Shown: positions 27,013 through 38,490, numbered from the stretch's first letter. The stretch: DNA of 64,000 nucleotides from Candidatus Kinetoplastidibacterium crithidiae (GCA_019278155.1 JADMLC010000004.1:1-64000), one strand, 5' to 3'. Translations and numbers: made by a program. The notes: a model not told the origin generated them from the sequence alone.

Positions 27013-28869
27013 TTAAATATCAAGAATATTCTTTTTAAATAAAGAATTTCTTATGTGATAATTCATTCTTAAAATAGCAAAATTTTCAGTTTTAGTAGAC
27101 AAATCGTTTATAATTGATTCTATTAAATTAATATTTGAATCATGTATATATTTCTTAGCCTCAATTAATAAATTTTTTATGTTTGATAATTCATTCTCAC
27201 TAATTACATAAGGATCTTGATTTACTGCATCCTCAATTGTCGCAATTAGTTTTTGCAATTCCAATTGTTTCTCTAATAATAAACGATTAAAACCATTATC
27301 TCTAGATAAAGAATTTTTCTGAATCATCAATCTTATTTCTTCATTAGTTAAACCATTAGATGGCTTAACAACTATTCTGGATTCTATATTTTTAGTGGTT
27401 TCCCTTGCAGAAACTTGTAATAAACCATCTGCATCAATCTGAAATATAACCTCGATACGAGGAATGCCAGACAACATTGGAGGAATATCATTCAATTCAA
27501 AATAAGCCAGAGAGCGACACTCTGTAACTAAATCACTCTCACCTTGCAAAACATGAATACTCATAGATCTTTGATTATTTTTCATAGTAGTAAATTCTTG
27601 TTTTACCAATATAGGGATTTTACTATTGCGTGGTACAATTTTTTCAAAAAGACCTCCCATAGTTTCAATTCCTAGTGATAAAGGAGTTACATCCATTAAT
27701 AACCAATTATTCTCAATATGATTATTATTTACTAACCTATCTGCTTGCAATGCAGCTCCTAAAGAAACCACCTTATCTGGATCAATATTTATTAATGGCT
27801 CTTTATTAAAAATATCAACAACTAATTCCCTAATAATTGGCATGCGTGTAGCTCCACCAACCATTACTATATTAAGAATATCTTCTTTAATATCTAATCT
27901 TGAATCTTTTATGGCTTGGTGTACACATATTTTAATTTTATTTAATAAAGGTTCTGATATTTTTTTAAACAGAATATGGTCCATAGACCCACAAATTGCA
28001 TGGCCATTTTCAAGAACTATCTTAAATTCACAATTTTCATTATTTGTCAGAAATTCTCTGATAAACTTGGATTTAATAAGAATATTTCTTTTATCTTTAC
28101 AAGAAATATTCTTATTAATAGCTAAACTAGTAATATAATTAGCTATTGCCTCATCAAAATCATTTCCACCTAGAGTAGTATTACCAAATGTGGATAAAAC
28201 ATCAAAAATACCATCGTGTAATTTTACAATAGAAATATCAAATGTTCCTCCTCCTAAATCAAAAACCACATGTGTACCATCAGTAGAATTTTCTAACCCA
28301 TAAGCAATAGCTGCTGCAGTGGGCTCATTCAATAAACGTAAAACATTGAGACCAGCCAAATTTGCTGCATCTCTAGTTGCTTGTCGTTGTCTTTCATCGA
28401 AATAAGCTGGAACTGTAATAACAGCATCATTAATTTTCTCATGTAACTTATTTTCTGCTAATTTTTTTAGGTAAGAAAGAAGATCAGCAGAAATCTCTAC
28501 AGGAGTAATATTAAAACTTTTAGTATGTATTTTTAAAATATTATTTTCACTAACAAAATTATAGGTAGGAAAATTCTCATTTATTTCTTCAATTGATACG
28601 CCCATAAATCTTTTAAATGAAGAAATTGTATTTACATCATCTAATAATTTAAGAGCATCTTTCCCAACAACAAATTCTTTACTGCTATAATTGACGACAG
28701 ATGGAATTAAAGGATGGCCATTATCATCACAAATAATTTCTGGCTTTAAACTATTGTTTACAAAAGCAACCAATGAATTTGTTGTGCCTAGATCAATACC
28801 TATAGATAAATTTCTTTTCAAAATTTTATTATCTTGATTTTCAGGTTCAGAAATTTGTAATAATGTCAT
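27013..28869 (-). CDS. hscA: Fe-S cluster chaperone HscA (Hsp66)
   Basis: DnaK-family chaperone dedicated to cluster transfer from IscU. The nucleotide-binding domain carries [13 protein letters not shown] near residue 25, [13 protein letters not shown] and [13 protein letters not shown]; the substrate-binding domain carries the [13 protein letters not shown] region. Length 618 matches E. coli HscA (616), shorter than DnaK, and it lies in the isc operon between hscB and fdx, which separates it from dnaK. The C-terminal lid is lysine/asparagine rich but complete. Confidence 0.95.
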   Translation of the reverse strand: MTLLQISEPENQDNKILKRNLSIGIDLGTTNSLVAFVNNSLKPEIICDDNGHPLIPSVVNYSSKEFVVGKDALKLLDDVNTISSFKRFMGVSIEEINENFPTYNFVSENNILKIHTKSFNITPVEISADLLSYLKKLAENKLHEKINDAVITVPAYFDERQRQATRDAANLAGLNVLRLLNEPTAAAIAYGLENSTDGTHVVFDLGGGTFDISIVKLHDGIFDVLSTFGNTTLGGNDFDEAIANYITSLAINKNISCKDKRNILIKSKFIREFLTNNENCEFKIVLENGHAICGSMDHILFKKISEPLLNKIKICVHQAIKDSRLDIKEDILNIVMVGGATRMPIIRELVVDIFNKEPLINIDPDKVVSLGAALQADRLVNNNHIENNWLLMDVTPLSLGIETMGGLFEKIVPRNSKIPILVKQEFTTMKNNQRSMSIHVLQGESDLVTECRSLAYFELNDIPPMLSGIPRIEVIFQIDADGLLQVSARETTKNIESRIVVKPSNGLTNEEIRLMIQKNSLSRDNGFNRLLLEKQLELQKLIATIEDAVNQDPYVISENELSNIKNLLIEAKKYIHDSNINLIESIINDLSTKTENFAILRMNYHIRNSLFKKNILDI

Positions 28870-28896
28870 TATAAATTACTTTAAAAAATTAAAATA

Positions 28897-29421
28897 CTAA
28901 ATTGCCTTATAATCAAGAGCTTCTTGCATTATTTTATCAAGGAACATTAATTCTTTAATAACAATACTAGCTTTAAGATACTCTGAAGATTTATCTAGAA
29001 AAAATGATAATAATTCAAAACGAATATTTTTTTTATTTTGTAATTCTTTGATAAAAACATCTAAAGCTTTCAGATTGTCTTGCTCAAAAATATGAGCAAG
29101 ACAATCTCTCAATTCCATCTGCTCTAAAAGAAAATTAGAATCATTAAAAGAGTCAGTATTATCAAAATCTATATTATTAAGTTCACAAATATAACGAGCT
29201 CTTTTTATTGGATTTCGCAAATTATAATATGCTTCATTAATAAATGACATAAGCTTAACAGATGCAGTCTGATCTATCTTACTAAGTCCTACATGTCTAT
29301 CAGGATGAGCCAAATTTGATAAATCTCTCCATGTATTATCTAAATAATTCTCATCTATGTTAAAAGCAATCTTGAGGTTAAACAAACTAAAATAATTATT
29401 CCGATCATCTAACATTAGCAT
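28897..29421 (-). CDS. hscB: Fe-S co-chaperone HscB
   Basis: J-protein that delivers IscU to HscA and stimulates its ATPase. With the start at ATG 29421 (MLMLDDRNNYFSLF) it is 174 residues, against 171 in E. coli. A longer frame running into iscA has no conserved sequence. The HPD tripeptide is at 39-41 in NLAHPDRH, in the usual FxLF...HPD layout. The C-terminal three-helix domain that binds IscU follows, here low in conservation. The start lies only two bases from the iscA stop, suggesting coupling. Confidence 0.92.
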   Translation of the reverse strand: MLMLDDRNNYFSLFNLKIAFNIDENYLDNTWRDLSNLAHPDRHVGLSKIDQTASVKLMSFINEAYYNLRNPIKRARYICELNNIDFDNTDSFNDSNFLLEQMELRDCLAHIFEQDNLKALDVFIKELQNKKNIRFELLSFFLDKSSEYLKASIVIKELMFLDKIMQEALDYKAI

Positions 29422-29423
29422 TT

Positions 29424-29747
29424 TTATATTGTAAAAGATTCTCCACAACCACACCTAGCCTTCTCATTTGGATTAATGAATTTAAAACCTTCTTTAAAAC
29501 CTTCTTTTACATAATCTATCTCAGTTCCATCCAAATATACAAGATGATCTTGTTTAATAAAGATTTTAACTCCAAAACTCTCAAAAACTAGATCTTCTAA
29601 ACTGTACTCATCAACATACTCAAGCTTATAAGATAAACCAGAACAACCAGTTGTTTTCACTTTAATTCTAAGGCCTATGCCAGATTTTCTTTGAGACAAT
29701 AAGTCAGAAACTCTTAATGCTGCATGATTAGTAAGCAAAATAGCCAT
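29424..29747 (-). CDS. iscA: Iron-sulfur cluster assembly protein IscA
   Basis: A-type carrier that passes Fe-S clusters to targets. The three ligand cysteines are in TTGCSGLSYKLEY and the terminal ARCGCGESF. Length 107 equals E. coli IscA. It opens MAILLTNHAALRVSDLLS, with a GGAGG-type ribosome binding site upstream (AGGAGGC read on the minus strand near 29757). It lies between iscU and hscB in standard order. Confidence 0.96.
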   Translation of the reverse strand: MAILLTNHAALRVSDLLSQRKSGIGLRIKVKTTGCSGLSYKLEYVDEYSLEDLVFESFGVKIFIKQDHLVYLDGTEIDYVKEGFKEGFKFINPNEKARCGCGESFTI

Positions 29748-29761
29748 GAAAAAAGCCTCCT

Positions 29762-30145
29762 TTATATTTTATTTTTTTCCTTATAATCTTTTACAGCAGA
29801 CCTAATAGCATCCTCTGCCAAAATAGAACAGTGTATTTTCACTGGAGGCAAAGCAAGTTCTTCTGCTATATCAGTATTACGTATAGTCAAAGCTTGATCT
29901 ACAGATTTTCCTTTTATCCACTCAGTAACTAGTGAACTTGAAGCTATCGCAGATCCACAACCATAAGTTTTAAATTTTGCCTCTTCTATGAAACCTTCTT
30001 TACTTACTTTAATTTGCAATTTCATTACATCACCACAAGCTGGAGCTCCTACCATACCTGTTCCTACAGATTTATCATTTTTATCTAATGACCCTACATT
30101 ACGAGGATTTTCATAATGATCTAGAACTTTATCACTATAAGCCAT
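29762..30145 (-). CDS. iscU: Iron-sulfur cluster scaffold IscU
   Basis: Scaffold on which 2Fe-2S clusters are built by IscS. Ligands are Cys37 (APACGDVMKLQ), Cys63 (YGCGSAIASSS) and Cys106 (KIHCSILAEDA), with the HscA recognition motif LPPVK at 99-103. Length 127 is standard (E. coli 128). Third gene of the isc operon after iscR and iscS. Confidence 0.97.
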   Translation of the reverse strand: MAYSDKVLDHYENPRNVGSLDKNDKSVGTGMVGAPACGDVMKLQIKVSKEGFIEEAKFKTYGCGSAIASSSLVTEWIKGKSVDQALTIRNTDIAEELALPPVKIHCSILAEDAIRSAVKDYKEKNKI

Positions 30146-30176
30146 ATATATTTACCTTTATTACTACTTAATTAAT

Positions 30177-31394
30177 TTAATTAACAGACCATTGAACTGT
30201 ACTAATATCAATATTTTCCTTAACCATTTCCCATAAAGGAGATAACTCTCTTAATTTAGCAACATTTACTTTTAGTAGTTCAATTGCATATTCAACATCT
30301 TCCATGGTAGAGAATCTTCCTAGACTAAAACGAATAGAACTATGGGCTAATTCATCACTACGACCGAGTGCTCTTAAAACATACGAAGGTTCTAAACTAG
30401 CTGATGTACAAGCAGAACCACTAGATACTGCTAATCCATTCAAAGCCATCATTAGAGACTCTCCTTCTATATAATTAAAACTTATATTTAAATTATGAGG
30501 AATCCTATGATCCATACTTCCATTAATATAAGTATCTTCTATACTAGATATTCCTTGATATAATCTGTCTCGTAGTAATTTAATACGCTCATTTTCTAAA
30601 GACATTTCTTCCCTAGCTATACGAAACGCTTCTCCCATACCTACTATTTGATGTGTTGCCAAAGTGCCAGATCTTATGCCTCGTTCATGCCCACCACCAT
30701 GCATTTGAGATTCAAGTCTAACTCTTGGCTTACGTGATATATATAACGCTCCTACACCTTTAGGCCCATAAGTTTTATGAGCTGAAAATGACATTAAATC
30801 AACAGGTAAATCTTTCAAGTCAATTTCAACTTTACCAGTTGCCTGAGCAGCATCCACATGTAATAAAACACCCTTTGATCTACATAAATTCCCAATAGAT
30901 TTAATATCTTGTATTACACCAATTTCATTATTCACCAACATAACAGATACTAAAATAGTGTCTTTTCTTATACAAGAGCTCAAGTAGTCTATATCTAAGA
31001 TGCCATCATCTTTTACATCTAAATAGCTAACTTCGAAACCTTTGCGCTCTAATTCTCTACAAGCATCTAGAACTGCTTTATGCTCTGTCTTAACGGTAAT
31101 AATATGCTTGCCTTTATTAGAATAAAAATTAGCAGCTCCTTTTATAGCTAAATTATTAGATTCTGTAGCACCAGAAGTCCAGATGATCTCACGATAATCA
31201 GCATTAACAAGCTTAGCTACTTCCTTTCTAGAATTCTCAACAGCTTCCTCAGCAAGCCAGCCAAATGCATGACTACGAGAAGCAGGATTACCGGGATTTT
31301 CATACAACCATGGAATCATCTTGTCAACAACTCTTGGATCCACAGGTGTGGTAGCAGAATAATCCATATAAATGGGTTTCAACTTATTTGACAT
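30177..31394 (-). CDS. iscS: Cysteine desulfurase IscS
   Basis: PLP enzyme that supplies sulfur from cysteine for Fe-S clusters and tRNA thiolation. The PLP lysine is in [17 protein letters not shown] and the catalytic cysteine in [17 protein letters not shown] near residue 329. [11 protein letters not shown] and [10 protein letters not shown] are further fold-type I landmarks. Length 405 equals E. coli IscS within one residue. Located between iscR and iscU. Fully intact, consistent with Fe-S assembly being essential. Confidence 0.97.
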   Translation of the reverse strand: MSNKLKPIYMDYSATTPVDPRVVDKMIPWLYENPGNPASRSHAFGWLAEEAVENSRKEVAKLVNADYREIIWTSGATESNNLAIKGAANFYSNKGKHIITVKTEHKAVLDACRELERKGFEVSYLDVKDDGILDIDYLSSCIRKDTILVSVMLVNNEIGVIQDIKSIGNLCRSKGVLLHVDAAQATGKVEIDLKDLPVDLMSFSAHKTYGPKGVGALYISRKPRVRLESQMHGGGHERGIRSGTLATHQIVGMGEAFRIAREEMSLENERIKLLRDRLYQGISSIEDTYINGSMDHRIPHNLNISFNYIEGESLMMALNGLAVSSGSACTSASLEPSYVLRALGRSDELAHSSIRFSLGRFSTMEDVEYAIELLKVNVAKLRELSPLWEMVKENIDISTVQWSVN

Positions 31395-31419
31395 ATAACT
31401 TATATCCTAATTCTTAAAT

Positions 31420-31917
31420 CTATAAATATACTATTTCATTTATGCAATTATCACGATGACTCAAATAATTTAAAGGATCAGGCTTTCGATTGCTAAAATT
31501 CTTAGTGTCTAGTAAATTTTGTAATGAAATTGAACTTAAATATTCAAACATTTTTTGACTTAGTGACGACCATAAATCATGTGTAATGCACTTACTAAAA
31601 TTACCGTTGTTATCTTTTTTACAATTAGCCTTACCTTTACAAGCTGTAGCATCTAAAATATCATCTACAGCAAAAATAATATCCGTTACAACTATTTCAT
31701 TAGGAGACTTTGACAAATAATAACCACCATTAGAGCCACGCACACTATTAACTAAAGATTTTTTTCTTAATTTCAAAAATAATTGTTCTAAATAAGATAC
31801 AGAAATATTGTGACGCTCACTAATCAGGCTTAAACTAACACTTGTTGATAAATCATACTCTATAGCCAATTCAAGCATAGCAGTCACAGCAAAACGACTT
31901 CTAGTTGTCAACCGCAT
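31420..31917 (-). CDS. iscR: Fe-S-responsive Rrf2-family regulator IscR
   Basis: 2Fe-2S transcription factor that represses the isc operon when clusters are plentiful. The start is ATG 31917 (MRLTTRSRFAVTAML), matching the family; an ATG 15 bases earlier adds five unconserved residues. Winged-helix HTH at about 29-61 (LSLISERHNISVSYLEQLF). The ligand cysteines are Cys93, Cys99 and Cys110 in ATACKGKANC and SKCITHDLW. Spacing is CX5CX10C, five residues longer in the second gap than E. coli CX5CX5C. Length is 165. A near-palindrome over its own promoter fits autoregulation. Confidence 0.92.
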   Translation of the reverse strand: MRLTTRSRFAVTAMLELAIEYDLSTSVSLSLISERHNISVSYLEQLFLKLRKKSLVNSVRGSNGGYYLSKSPNEIVVTDIIFAVDDILDATACKGKANCKKDNNGNFSKCITHDLWSSLSQKMFEYLSSISLQNLLDTKNFSNRKPDPLNYLSHRDNCINEIVYL

Positions 31918-31952
31918 ATGTTTTTGCACCATTGTAAATTATATATGATCTT

Positions 31953-31983
31953 ATTATAACAGTAATCCTACTAACTTAATAGG
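31953..31983 (-). promoter_or_regulatory. Candidate iscR promoter with IscR-like palindrome
   Basis: On the minus strand a near-perfect 17-bp inverted repeat CCTATTAAGTTAGTAGG (31983-31967) lies eight bases before a perfect -10 TATAAT (31958-31953). The -35 position falls within the palindrome, as in E. coli iscR where IscR blocks the -35. The repeat resembles type-1 IscR sites (CTxGACT...TAGTCxxG) only loosely. Identification is by context; binding is inferred. Confidence 0.45.
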
Positions 31984-32002
31984 GAATCAGATAAAAATTT
32001 AT

Positions 32003-32500
32003 TTACTTATCATAAATAAATTCATTAGAATAATTTTCATATATAAAATTAAACAAACCTTCACACGCATCCTCTATATACTCAAACACTCTGCTAAAAC
32101 CATTTAAGTCATCATAATATGGATCAGGAACTTCATCCACGAAGAATCTTTTGGAATAACGCATCAACATACTTAATTTATGAAGATCTTTGTATGGACA
32201 CATCTCTTTCATAAATCCCATATTTTCAAAATCCATAGCAATTAGTAAATCAAAATATGAAAAATCTCTAATATTAAGAGGACGTGATTTATGAGATGAA
32301 ATGTCAAAACCCCTATTCTTAGCTTCCATTACAGCCCTATGATCAGCCAACCTACTACTATTGCTAGCATGAGTGCCAGCAGAATCAACATTTATATGAT
32401 TAGACATACCAGAACTATGAACAATTTGTTTAAATATAATTTCAGCTGTAGGAGATCTACAAATATTTCCCATACAAACAAATAATACATTTTTAGTCAT
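32003..32500 (-). CDS. Low-molecular-weight protein tyrosine phosphatase
   Basis: Cytoplasmic acid phosphatase of the LMW-PTP family. The P-loop is VCMGNICRSPTA with nucleophile Cys9 and Arg15, and the general acid is in VPDPYYDD. Length 165 is normal. It sits between uvrB (18 bases upstream) and iscR, the same neighbourhood as in Bordetella as I recall it. Its substrate is unknown: in other bacteria such enzymes act on tyrosine kinases for polysaccharide export, but no such system is visible here. Confidence 0.9.
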   Translation of the reverse strand: MTKNVLFVCMGNICRSPTAEIIFKQIVHSSGMSNHINVDSAGTHASNSSRLADHRAVMEAKNRGFDISSHKSRPLNIRDFSYFDLLIAMDFENMGFMKEMCPYKDLHKLSMLMRYSKRFFVDEVPDPYYDDLNGFSRVFEYIEDACEGLFNFIYENYSNEFIYDK

Positions 32501-32518
32501 AAGATATTATTTATTAAT

Positions 32519-34546
32519 TTAACTTTTAAATAAAAACATCTGTTTTAGATTGTTTAAAGAATCTCTAACATTTGCTGCTTTCTCAAATTCTAATTTATTA
32601 GCATAATTAATCATTAGTTTTTCTAACCTAGAAATTTCTTTAGATAATTTTTTCTGATTCTTTAATAAAGAATGATCTATTTTTTCCAAAGAATTATCTG
32701 ATTTAACAAAGTTATTATTAACTAAACCATCTATTAATTCACGAACATCCTTCTTTATACCCTTTGCTACAATGCCATGAGCTTTATTAAATTCTATCTG
32801 TTTTTCACGTCTTCTATAAGTTTCATCTACAGCTTTCTTTATAGAATTAGTAATTCTATCTGCATATAAAATAGCATGCCCATTTAAATTTCTTGCTGCT
32901 CTACCTATTGTTTGTATTAAACTACGCTCTGATCTAAGAAAACCTTCCTTGTCAGCATCAAGAATGGCAACTAATGATACTTCAGGTATATCTATACCCT
33001 CCCTTAGCAAATTAATACCAACCAAAACATCAAAAACACCTAAACGAAGATCTCTTAATATATCAGATCTCTCAACAGTATCTATATCAGAATGAAGATA
33101 CTTAACTTTTATATTATTTTCACTCAAAAAATCTGTTAGATTTTCTGACATACGTTTTGTTAAAGTCGTCACTAAAATTCTTTCTTTTTTTTCAATACGA
33201 TGTTTTATTTGATACAATAGATCATCAATTTGTGTTTTAGCTGGTTTAATCTCTACCTCAGGATCTACTAAACCTGTAGGCCTAGCTAATTGTTCTATTA
33301 CACGACTAGAATTGACTAGTTCGTAATTTGATGGCGTTGCAGATACAAAAATACACTGTTTTATTCTTTTTTCAAATTCATTGAATTTCAGAGGCCTATT
33401 ATCTAAAGCAGATGGCAACCGAAAACCATGATTCACTAAATTCTCTTTTCTTGACCTATCTCCGAAATACATACCTGATATTTGACCAATAGTAACATGA
33501 CTTTCATCAATAAAAACCAATGAATCATCTGGCAAATAATCCATTATTGTACTTGGAGGCTCACCAGGTAAAGAACCACTTAAATGTCTACTATAATTTT
33601 CTATGCCTTTACAAAAACCTGTTTCCTGTAACATTTCTAGATCAAATCTTGTGCGCTGTTCCAACCTTTGAGACTCTAAAATTTTTCCTTCTTTTACTAA
33701 TAAATTTGACTGTTCTACCAGTTCTTCTTTTATGGTCTTAATAGCATTCATAATTTTAGCTCTAGGAACAGCATAAAGAGATACTGGATAAACAGCAAAA
33801 CGTGAAATTTTCTGTACACAACTTCCAGTCAAAGGATCAAACATTTCTAATGATTCTATTTCATCATCAAACAAACCTACTCGCAATGCCACATCAAAAT
33901 TCTCAGCCGGGAATATATCAATATATTCTCCTCTAACTCTAAAAGTACCTCTAGAAAAATCTATGTCATTCCTAATATATTGCATTAAAACTAACTGCTC
34001 AAACATCTTATCTCTAAATATATGATTACCTATTCTAAGAGTAAGAGCAATATCATTATAAACTGAGACATCTCCAATACCATAAATACATGAAACAGTA
34101 CTAACTATTATAGTATCCTTACGTTCTAATAAACTTTTAACAGCCGAAAGTCTCATTTGTTCTATATGAGCATTAATCTGTGCATCTTTTTCAATGAAAG
34201 TATCACGAGAAGGAATATAAGCCTCTGGCTGATAATAATCATAATAAGAAACAAAATATTCTATTGCATTATTTGGAAAAAAATCCCTCATTTCAGCATA
34301 TAATTGAGCAGCTAGTGTCTTATTTGGAGCTAGAATAAGCGATTGTTTTCCAGATCTAGCTATAACATTTGCCATAGTATAAGTTTTACCTGAACCAGTA
34401 ACCCCCAAAAGGGTTTGATATTTATAACCATGGTTCAAGCCTTCTAACAAACTTTCAATAGCTTTTGGCTGGTCACCAGCAGGCTCATAAGGCTGATAAA
34501 GATTAAAAGAACTATTTGGAAAATTTACAAATTTACAAAATGTCAT
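32519..34546 (-). CDS. uvrB: UvrABC excinuclease subunit B
   Basis: DNA-damage verification helicase of nucleotide excision repair. Walker [14 protein letters not shown], the beta-hairpin segment [21 protein letters not shown], the DEAD-like FIDESH, helicase motif QTIGRAARN and a C-terminal UVR domain ([20 protein letters not shown]) that contacts UvrC are all present. Length 675 is standard. First in a likely uvrB-phosphatase unit; divergent from the aminotransferase. With uvrD and exonuclease III in the window, excision repair appears retained. Confidence 0.97.
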   Translation of the reverse strand: MTFCKFVNFPNSSFNLYQPYEPAGDQPKAIESLLEGLNHGYKYQTLLGVTGSGKTYTMANVIARSGKQSLILAPNKTLAAQLYAEMRDFFPNNAIEYFVSYYDYYQPEAYIPSRDTFIEKDAQINAHIEQMRLSAVKSLLERKDTIIVSTVSCIYGIGDVSVYNDIALTLRIGNHIFRDKMFEQLVLMQYIRNDIDFSRGTFRVRGEYIDIFPAENFDVALRVGLFDDEIESLEMFDPLTGSCVQKISRFAVYPVSLYAVPRAKIMNAIKTIKEELVEQSNLLVKEGKILESQRLEQRTRFDLEMLQETGFCKGIENYSRHLSGSLPGEPPSTIMDYLPDDSLVFIDESHVTIGQISGMYFGDRSRKENLVNHGFRLPSALDNRPLKFNEFEKRIKQCIFVSATPSNYELVNSSRVIEQLARPTGLVDPEVEIKPAKTQIDDLLYQIKHRIEKKERILVTTLTKRMSENLTDFLSENNIKVKYLHSDIDTVERSDILRDLRLGVFDVLVGINLLREGIDIPEVSLVAILDADKEGFLRSERSLIQTIGRAARNLNGHAILYADRITNSIKKAVDETYRRREKQIEFNKAHGIVAKGIKKDVRELIDGLVNNNFVKSDNSLEKIDHSLLKNQKKLSKEISRLEKLMINYANKLEFEKAANVRDSLNNLKQMFLFKS

Positions 34547-34616
34547 GCTAAACTCTGTCTGAAAGAATATTTCTTCGAAATATATTACATAAATACTTTT
34601 ATTGTTACTTAAAATT

Positions 34617-35822
34617 ATGAATGATTTATTTAAACCTGTCCAATTAGCTCCTCGTGACCCAATACTAGGTCTTAACGAACAATTTAACTCTGATAATAGA
34701 CCAGAAAAAGTTAACCTAGGAGTAGGTGTTTATTATGACGAAAATGGAAAAATTCCTTTGATGCAAGCTGTATATAAAGCAGAATTATCGTATATGGAAA
34801 AAGCCATGCCAAAAGGATATTTACCAATAGATGGGATAGCTAACTATAACAAAGCTGCTGCTAAATTATTATTAGGATCAAATTCTACAGTTTTATCAGA
34901 AAACAGAAGCATAACTGTACAAACTCTTGGAGGAACTGGAGCGCTTAAAATTGGAGCAGATTTTCTTAAGGAATTATTACCAAATTCAAAAGTTCTGATT
35001 AGCAATCCAAGTTGGGAAAATCATAAGGCATTATTTGAAAGAGCTGGATTTGAGGTAAACAATTATCCTTATTATGATCCAATTACTCATGGATTAGATT
35101 TCGAAAATATGCTAGAAAAATTAAAAAATACAGAACAAAAATCAATTATAGTATTACATGCCTGCTGCCATAATCCTACTGGCATTGATCCTACTAAAGA
35201 ACAGTGGAAACAAATTGCAGAAATAATTAAAGATCGAAATCTAATTCCATTCTTAGACATAGCTTATCAAGGTTTTAGCAATGGATTGGAAGAAGATGCG
35301 CAAATAGTAAGAATGTTTACTGAAATGGGTCTTCTTTGCTTTATTAGCTCATCATTTTCTAAATCATTCTCTCTTTATGGAGAAAGAATAGGGGCTTTAA
35401 CTGTAACAACCAATGAAAAAGATGAATCAATAAGGGTATTAAGCCAGATCAAAAGGATTATTAGAACAACGTATTCTAACCCACCAACTCATGGAGCTAT
35501 GATAGTAAGTTCTGTATTAAATTCAAATGAGTTGTTTAAAGTATGGGAGGAAGAATTATCAATTATGCGCCAAAGAATCAAAATCATGAGACAAACCTTA
35601 GTCGATAAGATAAGTGAACATGGAGTAGCTCAAGATTTTAGTTTTGTTTTAAATCAAAAAGGCATGTTCTCTTATTCAGGATTAAATAAAGAACAAGTAG
35701 AAACCTTAAAAGACAAATTTGCAGTATACGCAGTATCTAGCGGTAGAATATGTGTGGCTGCATTAAATAGTAGAAATGTTGACACAGTAGCTTACAGCAT
35801 AGCACAAGTCATAAATAAATAG
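34617..35822 (+). CDS. tyrB: Aspartate/aromatic amino acid aminotransferase
   Basis: Class-I PLP transaminase of the AspC/TyrB subgroup. Landmarks: [51 protein letters not shown] and the PLP-lysine motif [16 protein letters not shown]. Start ATG 34617 ([19 protein letters not shown]) matches the family; a TTG 15 bases earlier is unlikely. Length is 401. Whether it mainly serves aspartate or tyrosine/phenylalanine cannot be told from sequence by eye, so the symbol is provisional. In Bordetella-like genomes it is likewise divergent from uvrB. It ends at a strong hairpin shared with lon. Confidence 0.88.
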   Translation: MNDLFKPVQLAPRDPILGLNEQFNSDNRPEKVNLGVGVYYDENGKIPLMQAVYKAELSYMEKAMPKGYLPIDGIANYNKAAAKLLLGSNSTVLSENRSITVQTLGGTGALKIGADFLKELLPNSKVLISNPSWENHKALFERAGFEVNNYPYYDPITHGLDFENMLEKLKNTEQKSIIVLHACCHNPTGIDPTKEQWKQIAEIIKDRNLIPFLDIAYQGFSNGLEEDAQIVRMFTEMGLLCFISSSFSKSFSLYGERIGALTVTTNEKDESIRVLSQIKRIIRTTYSNPPTHGAMIVSSVLNSNELFKVWEEELSIMRQRIKIMRQTLVDKISEHGVAQDFSFVLNQKGMFSYSGLNKEQVETLKDKFAVYAVSSGRICVAALNSRNVDTVAYSIAQVINK

Positions 35823-35832
35823 TCTTTAAAGA

Positions 35833-35870
35833 AATTCAAGGAATAATGTATTATCAATATTCCTTGAATT
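35833..35870. terminator. Convergent terminator between tyrB and lon
   Basis: AATTCAAGGAATA (35833-35845) and TATTCCTTGAATT (35858-35870) form a perfect 13-bp stem with a 12-base loop, filling the gap between the convergent stops. Flanks are AT rich but lack a long pure T-run. Use from both sides is inferred. Confidence 0.7.
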
Positions 35871-35874
35871 AGAA

Positions 35875-38322
35875 CTAATGACTTAACAAATTACTATCTA
35901 TATTAACCTGATTTTTTTTCGTAACACTACGTTTTTTATTTATTGATGTTTTTTTACTAGAGAAATTAATAGGCTGTTCTAAAGCGACATCAAATACTTT
36001 ATCTATCCATTTAACTGGAACTATTTCAAGATCTTGCTTAACAAAGTCTGGTATGTCAGTCAAGTCTCTAACATTCGTTTCTGGAATAATGATAGTTTTA
36101 ATGCCACCACGATGTGCTGCTAATATTTTCTCTTTAAGCCCACCTATTGGTAAAACTTCTCCCCTCAAAGTAATCTCTCCTGTCATAGCAACATCAGACC
36201 TAACAGCAATTTTAGTCAAAGCAGAGACCATAGCTGTTGTAATTGCTATACCAGCTGAAGGGCCATCCTTTGGCGTGGCCCCTTCAGGAACATGGATATG
36301 CATGTCTCTTTTATTAAACATATCTTCTGAGAAATTAAAATACTCTGATTTTGATCTTACAACAGTACGAGCTGCTTCTATAGATTCCTTCATAACATCA
36401 CCCAGAGAACCAGTTCGTAAAATATTACCTTTACCAGGAATATCTGCAACTTCCACTGTTAATAAATCCCCACCAACCTCAGTCCAAGCCAGAGCAGTAA
36501 CTTGCCCAACTCTATTATCTTTTTCTGCACATCCAAAATCATAGCGACGAACACCAAGATAATCACCTATATTATCACTATCAACAGTTATTGATGACAA
36601 AACAGAAGATTTCCCACTTTCACTATTTTTTAAAGAATTTTTAACAACTTTTCTGCAAATTTTACTAATTTCTCTTTCTAAAGAACGAACTCCAGCTTCT
36701 CTTGTATAATACCTAATTATATCTAATATAGCACTTTCAGTTATTTCTAATTCATTCTTTAACAAACCATTATTCTTGAATAACTTTGGTACTAAATGTT
36801 GTTTCGCTATATGTAGCTTTTCATGTTCAGTATATCCAGATAAATTAATGATCTCCATACGATCCAATAGTGCTGCTGGTATATTCATAGTATTGCTTGT
36901 AGCAACAAACATAACATCAGAAAGATCAAAATCAATTTCAATATAATGATCTTGAAATGAATTATTTTGTTCTGGATCTAAAACCTCTAATAATGCTGAT
37001 GCAGGATCACCTCTAAAATCCATACCTATTTTATCAATTTCATCAAGCAAGAACAGAGGATTACGAACACCAGATTTAGATATATTTTGCAAAATCTTAC
37101 CAGGCATAGATCCTATATAAGTGCGACGATGACCACGAATTTCCGCTTCATCTCTAACTCCACCAAGAGCCATTCTAACAAATTTTCTATTTGTAGCCAT
37201 AGCAATAGATTGTCCTAGTGATGTTTTGCCTACTCCAGGAGGTCCAACCAAACATAAAATTGGAGCTTTGATCTTTTGGACTCTTTTTTGAACTGCCAAA
37301 TATTCTAAAATACGTTCTTTTACTTTATCCAATCCATAATGATCAGTATCTAAAACATTTTCAGCCATACCTATATCTAGGTTGATTTTGGTTTTTTTCT
37401 TCCATGGCAAACTAAGAACTGTGTCAATATAATTTCTTATAACATTAGCTTCTGCAGACATAGGAGACATCATCTTTAACTTTAAAAATTCTGTTTCTAA
37501 TTTCTTACGTGCCTCCTTTGTCATATAAGTAGATGATATTCTATTCTCTAATTCATCTAAACCTAAATTATCATCACCCTCACCCAACTCTTTTTGTATG
37601 GCTTTAAATTGCTCATTAAGATAATAATCTCTTTGGCTTTTTTCCATCTGTTTTTTTATTCGAGTTTTGATCTTTTTCTCTACTTGCAAAATCTCTATTT
37701 CGCTATCTATTTGAGCTAATAAGAACTCCATTCTTTCAACAACAGAACCCATTTCTAAAATATTTTGCTTGTATTCAAGTTTTATAGGTAAATGGGAAGA
37801 TATAGTGTCAACAAATCGATAAATATCATTTATATCTAACAACGATGTTAACACCTCTGTAGGAATTTTTTTATTTAATTTTAAATACTGATCAAATTGC
37901 TCTATTAAAGCTCTCTTCAAAGCTTCTAGCTCTATATCAGAGATGTCATTTTGTTCATTTTTTATATCTGTGATATAACACATAAAATGTGATTCTAAAT
38001 CTTCTACAGAATTAATCTTAACTCTGCCAACACCTTCCACTAATACTTTTACGGTGCCGTCAGGTAATTTTAACATTTGCAAAATATTAGCTACACAACC
38101 AACATGATATAAATCACTAGCATCAGGCTCATCTTTACCAGCTGATTTCTGAGTAACAAGAACAACATTTTTATCACCTTCCATAGCTATCTCAAGCGCT
38201 CGGATGGAACGAGATCTACCAACAAATAAAGGAACTGTCATATAAGGAAATATAACAATATCTCTCAATGGAAGTAACGGCAAATACACTGATTCAGAAA
38301 GAACAGTCTGGCTTGCAGACAT
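35875..38322 (-). CDS. lon: ATP-dependent protease Lon
   Basis: Cytoplasmic AAA+ serine protease that degrades misfolded and regulatory proteins. N-terminal LAN domain (LPLLPLRDIVIFPYM...), Walker A GPPGVGKTSLGQ, Walker B PLFLLDEIDKI, and a protease domain with the catalytic Ser in PKDGPSAGIAI and Lys in GGLKEKILAA. ATG 38322 lies eight bases after GAGG; a TTG two codons earlier is rejected. Length 815 (E. coli 784); a lysine-rich tail accounts for the excess. Last of tig-clpP-clpX-lon but separated from clpX by 168 bases. Confidence 0.97.
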   Translation of the reverse strand: MSASQTVLSESVYLPLLPLRDIVIFPYMTVPLFVGRSRSIRALEIAMEGDKNVVLVTQKSAGKDEPDASDLYHVGCVANILQMLKLPDGTVKVLVEGVGRVKINSVEDLESHFMCYITDIKNEQNDISDIELEALKRALIEQFDQYLKLNKKIPTEVLTSLLDINDIYRFVDTISSHLPIKLEYKQNILEMGSVVERMEFLLAQIDSEIEILQVEKKIKTRIKKQMEKSQRDYYLNEQFKAIQKELGEGDDNLGLDELENRISSTYMTKEARKKLETEFLKLKMMSPMSAEANVIRNYIDTVLSLPWKKKTKINLDIGMAENVLDTDHYGLDKVKERILEYLAVQKRVQKIKAPILCLVGPPGVGKTSLGQSIAMATNRKFVRMALGGVRDEAEIRGHRRTYIGSMPGKILQNISKSGVRNPLFLLDEIDKIGMDFRGDPASALLEVLDPEQNNSFQDHYIEIDFDLSDVMFVATSNTMNIPAALLDRMEIINLSGYTEHEKLHIAKQHLVPKLFKNNGLLKNELEITESAILDIIRYYTREAGVRSLEREISKICRKVVKNSLKNSESGKSSVLSSITVDSDNIGDYLGVRRYDFGCAEKDNRVGQVTALAWTEVGGDLLTVEVADIPGKGNILRTGSLGDVMKESIEAARTVVRSKSEYFNFSEDMFNKRDMHIHVPEGATPKDGPSAGIAITTAMVSALTKIAVRSDVAMTGEITLRGEVLPIGGLKEKILAAHRGGIKTIIIPETNVRDLTDIPDFVKQDLEIVPVKWIDKVFDVALEQPINFSSKKTSINKKRSVTKKNQVNIDSNLLSH

Positions 38323-38490
38323 AAGCAAATCCTCAATTTAATAGACAAAAAGTTAAAATACGTATATCCAAGTTTATATAAACATATATTTGGTATCAAT
38401 AATCAACAATTCAATATCATTGATAAAAAGAATTTTATCTATTCTTAGTTTAATATTACAATCTTCAATCTCTAATAACTATGATTAAAA

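Noticed and set aside
36053..36544. A 163-codon open frame on the plus strand inside lon.
   Set aside because: It is an antisense shadow of a highly conserved gene; no ribosome binding site or recognisable domain.
38372..38383. Perfect palindrome GTTTATATAAAC in the clpX-lon gap, considered as an operator.
   Set aside because: Such AT-only palindromes are expected by chance at this base composition; no heat-shock promoter consensus is recognisable beside it.
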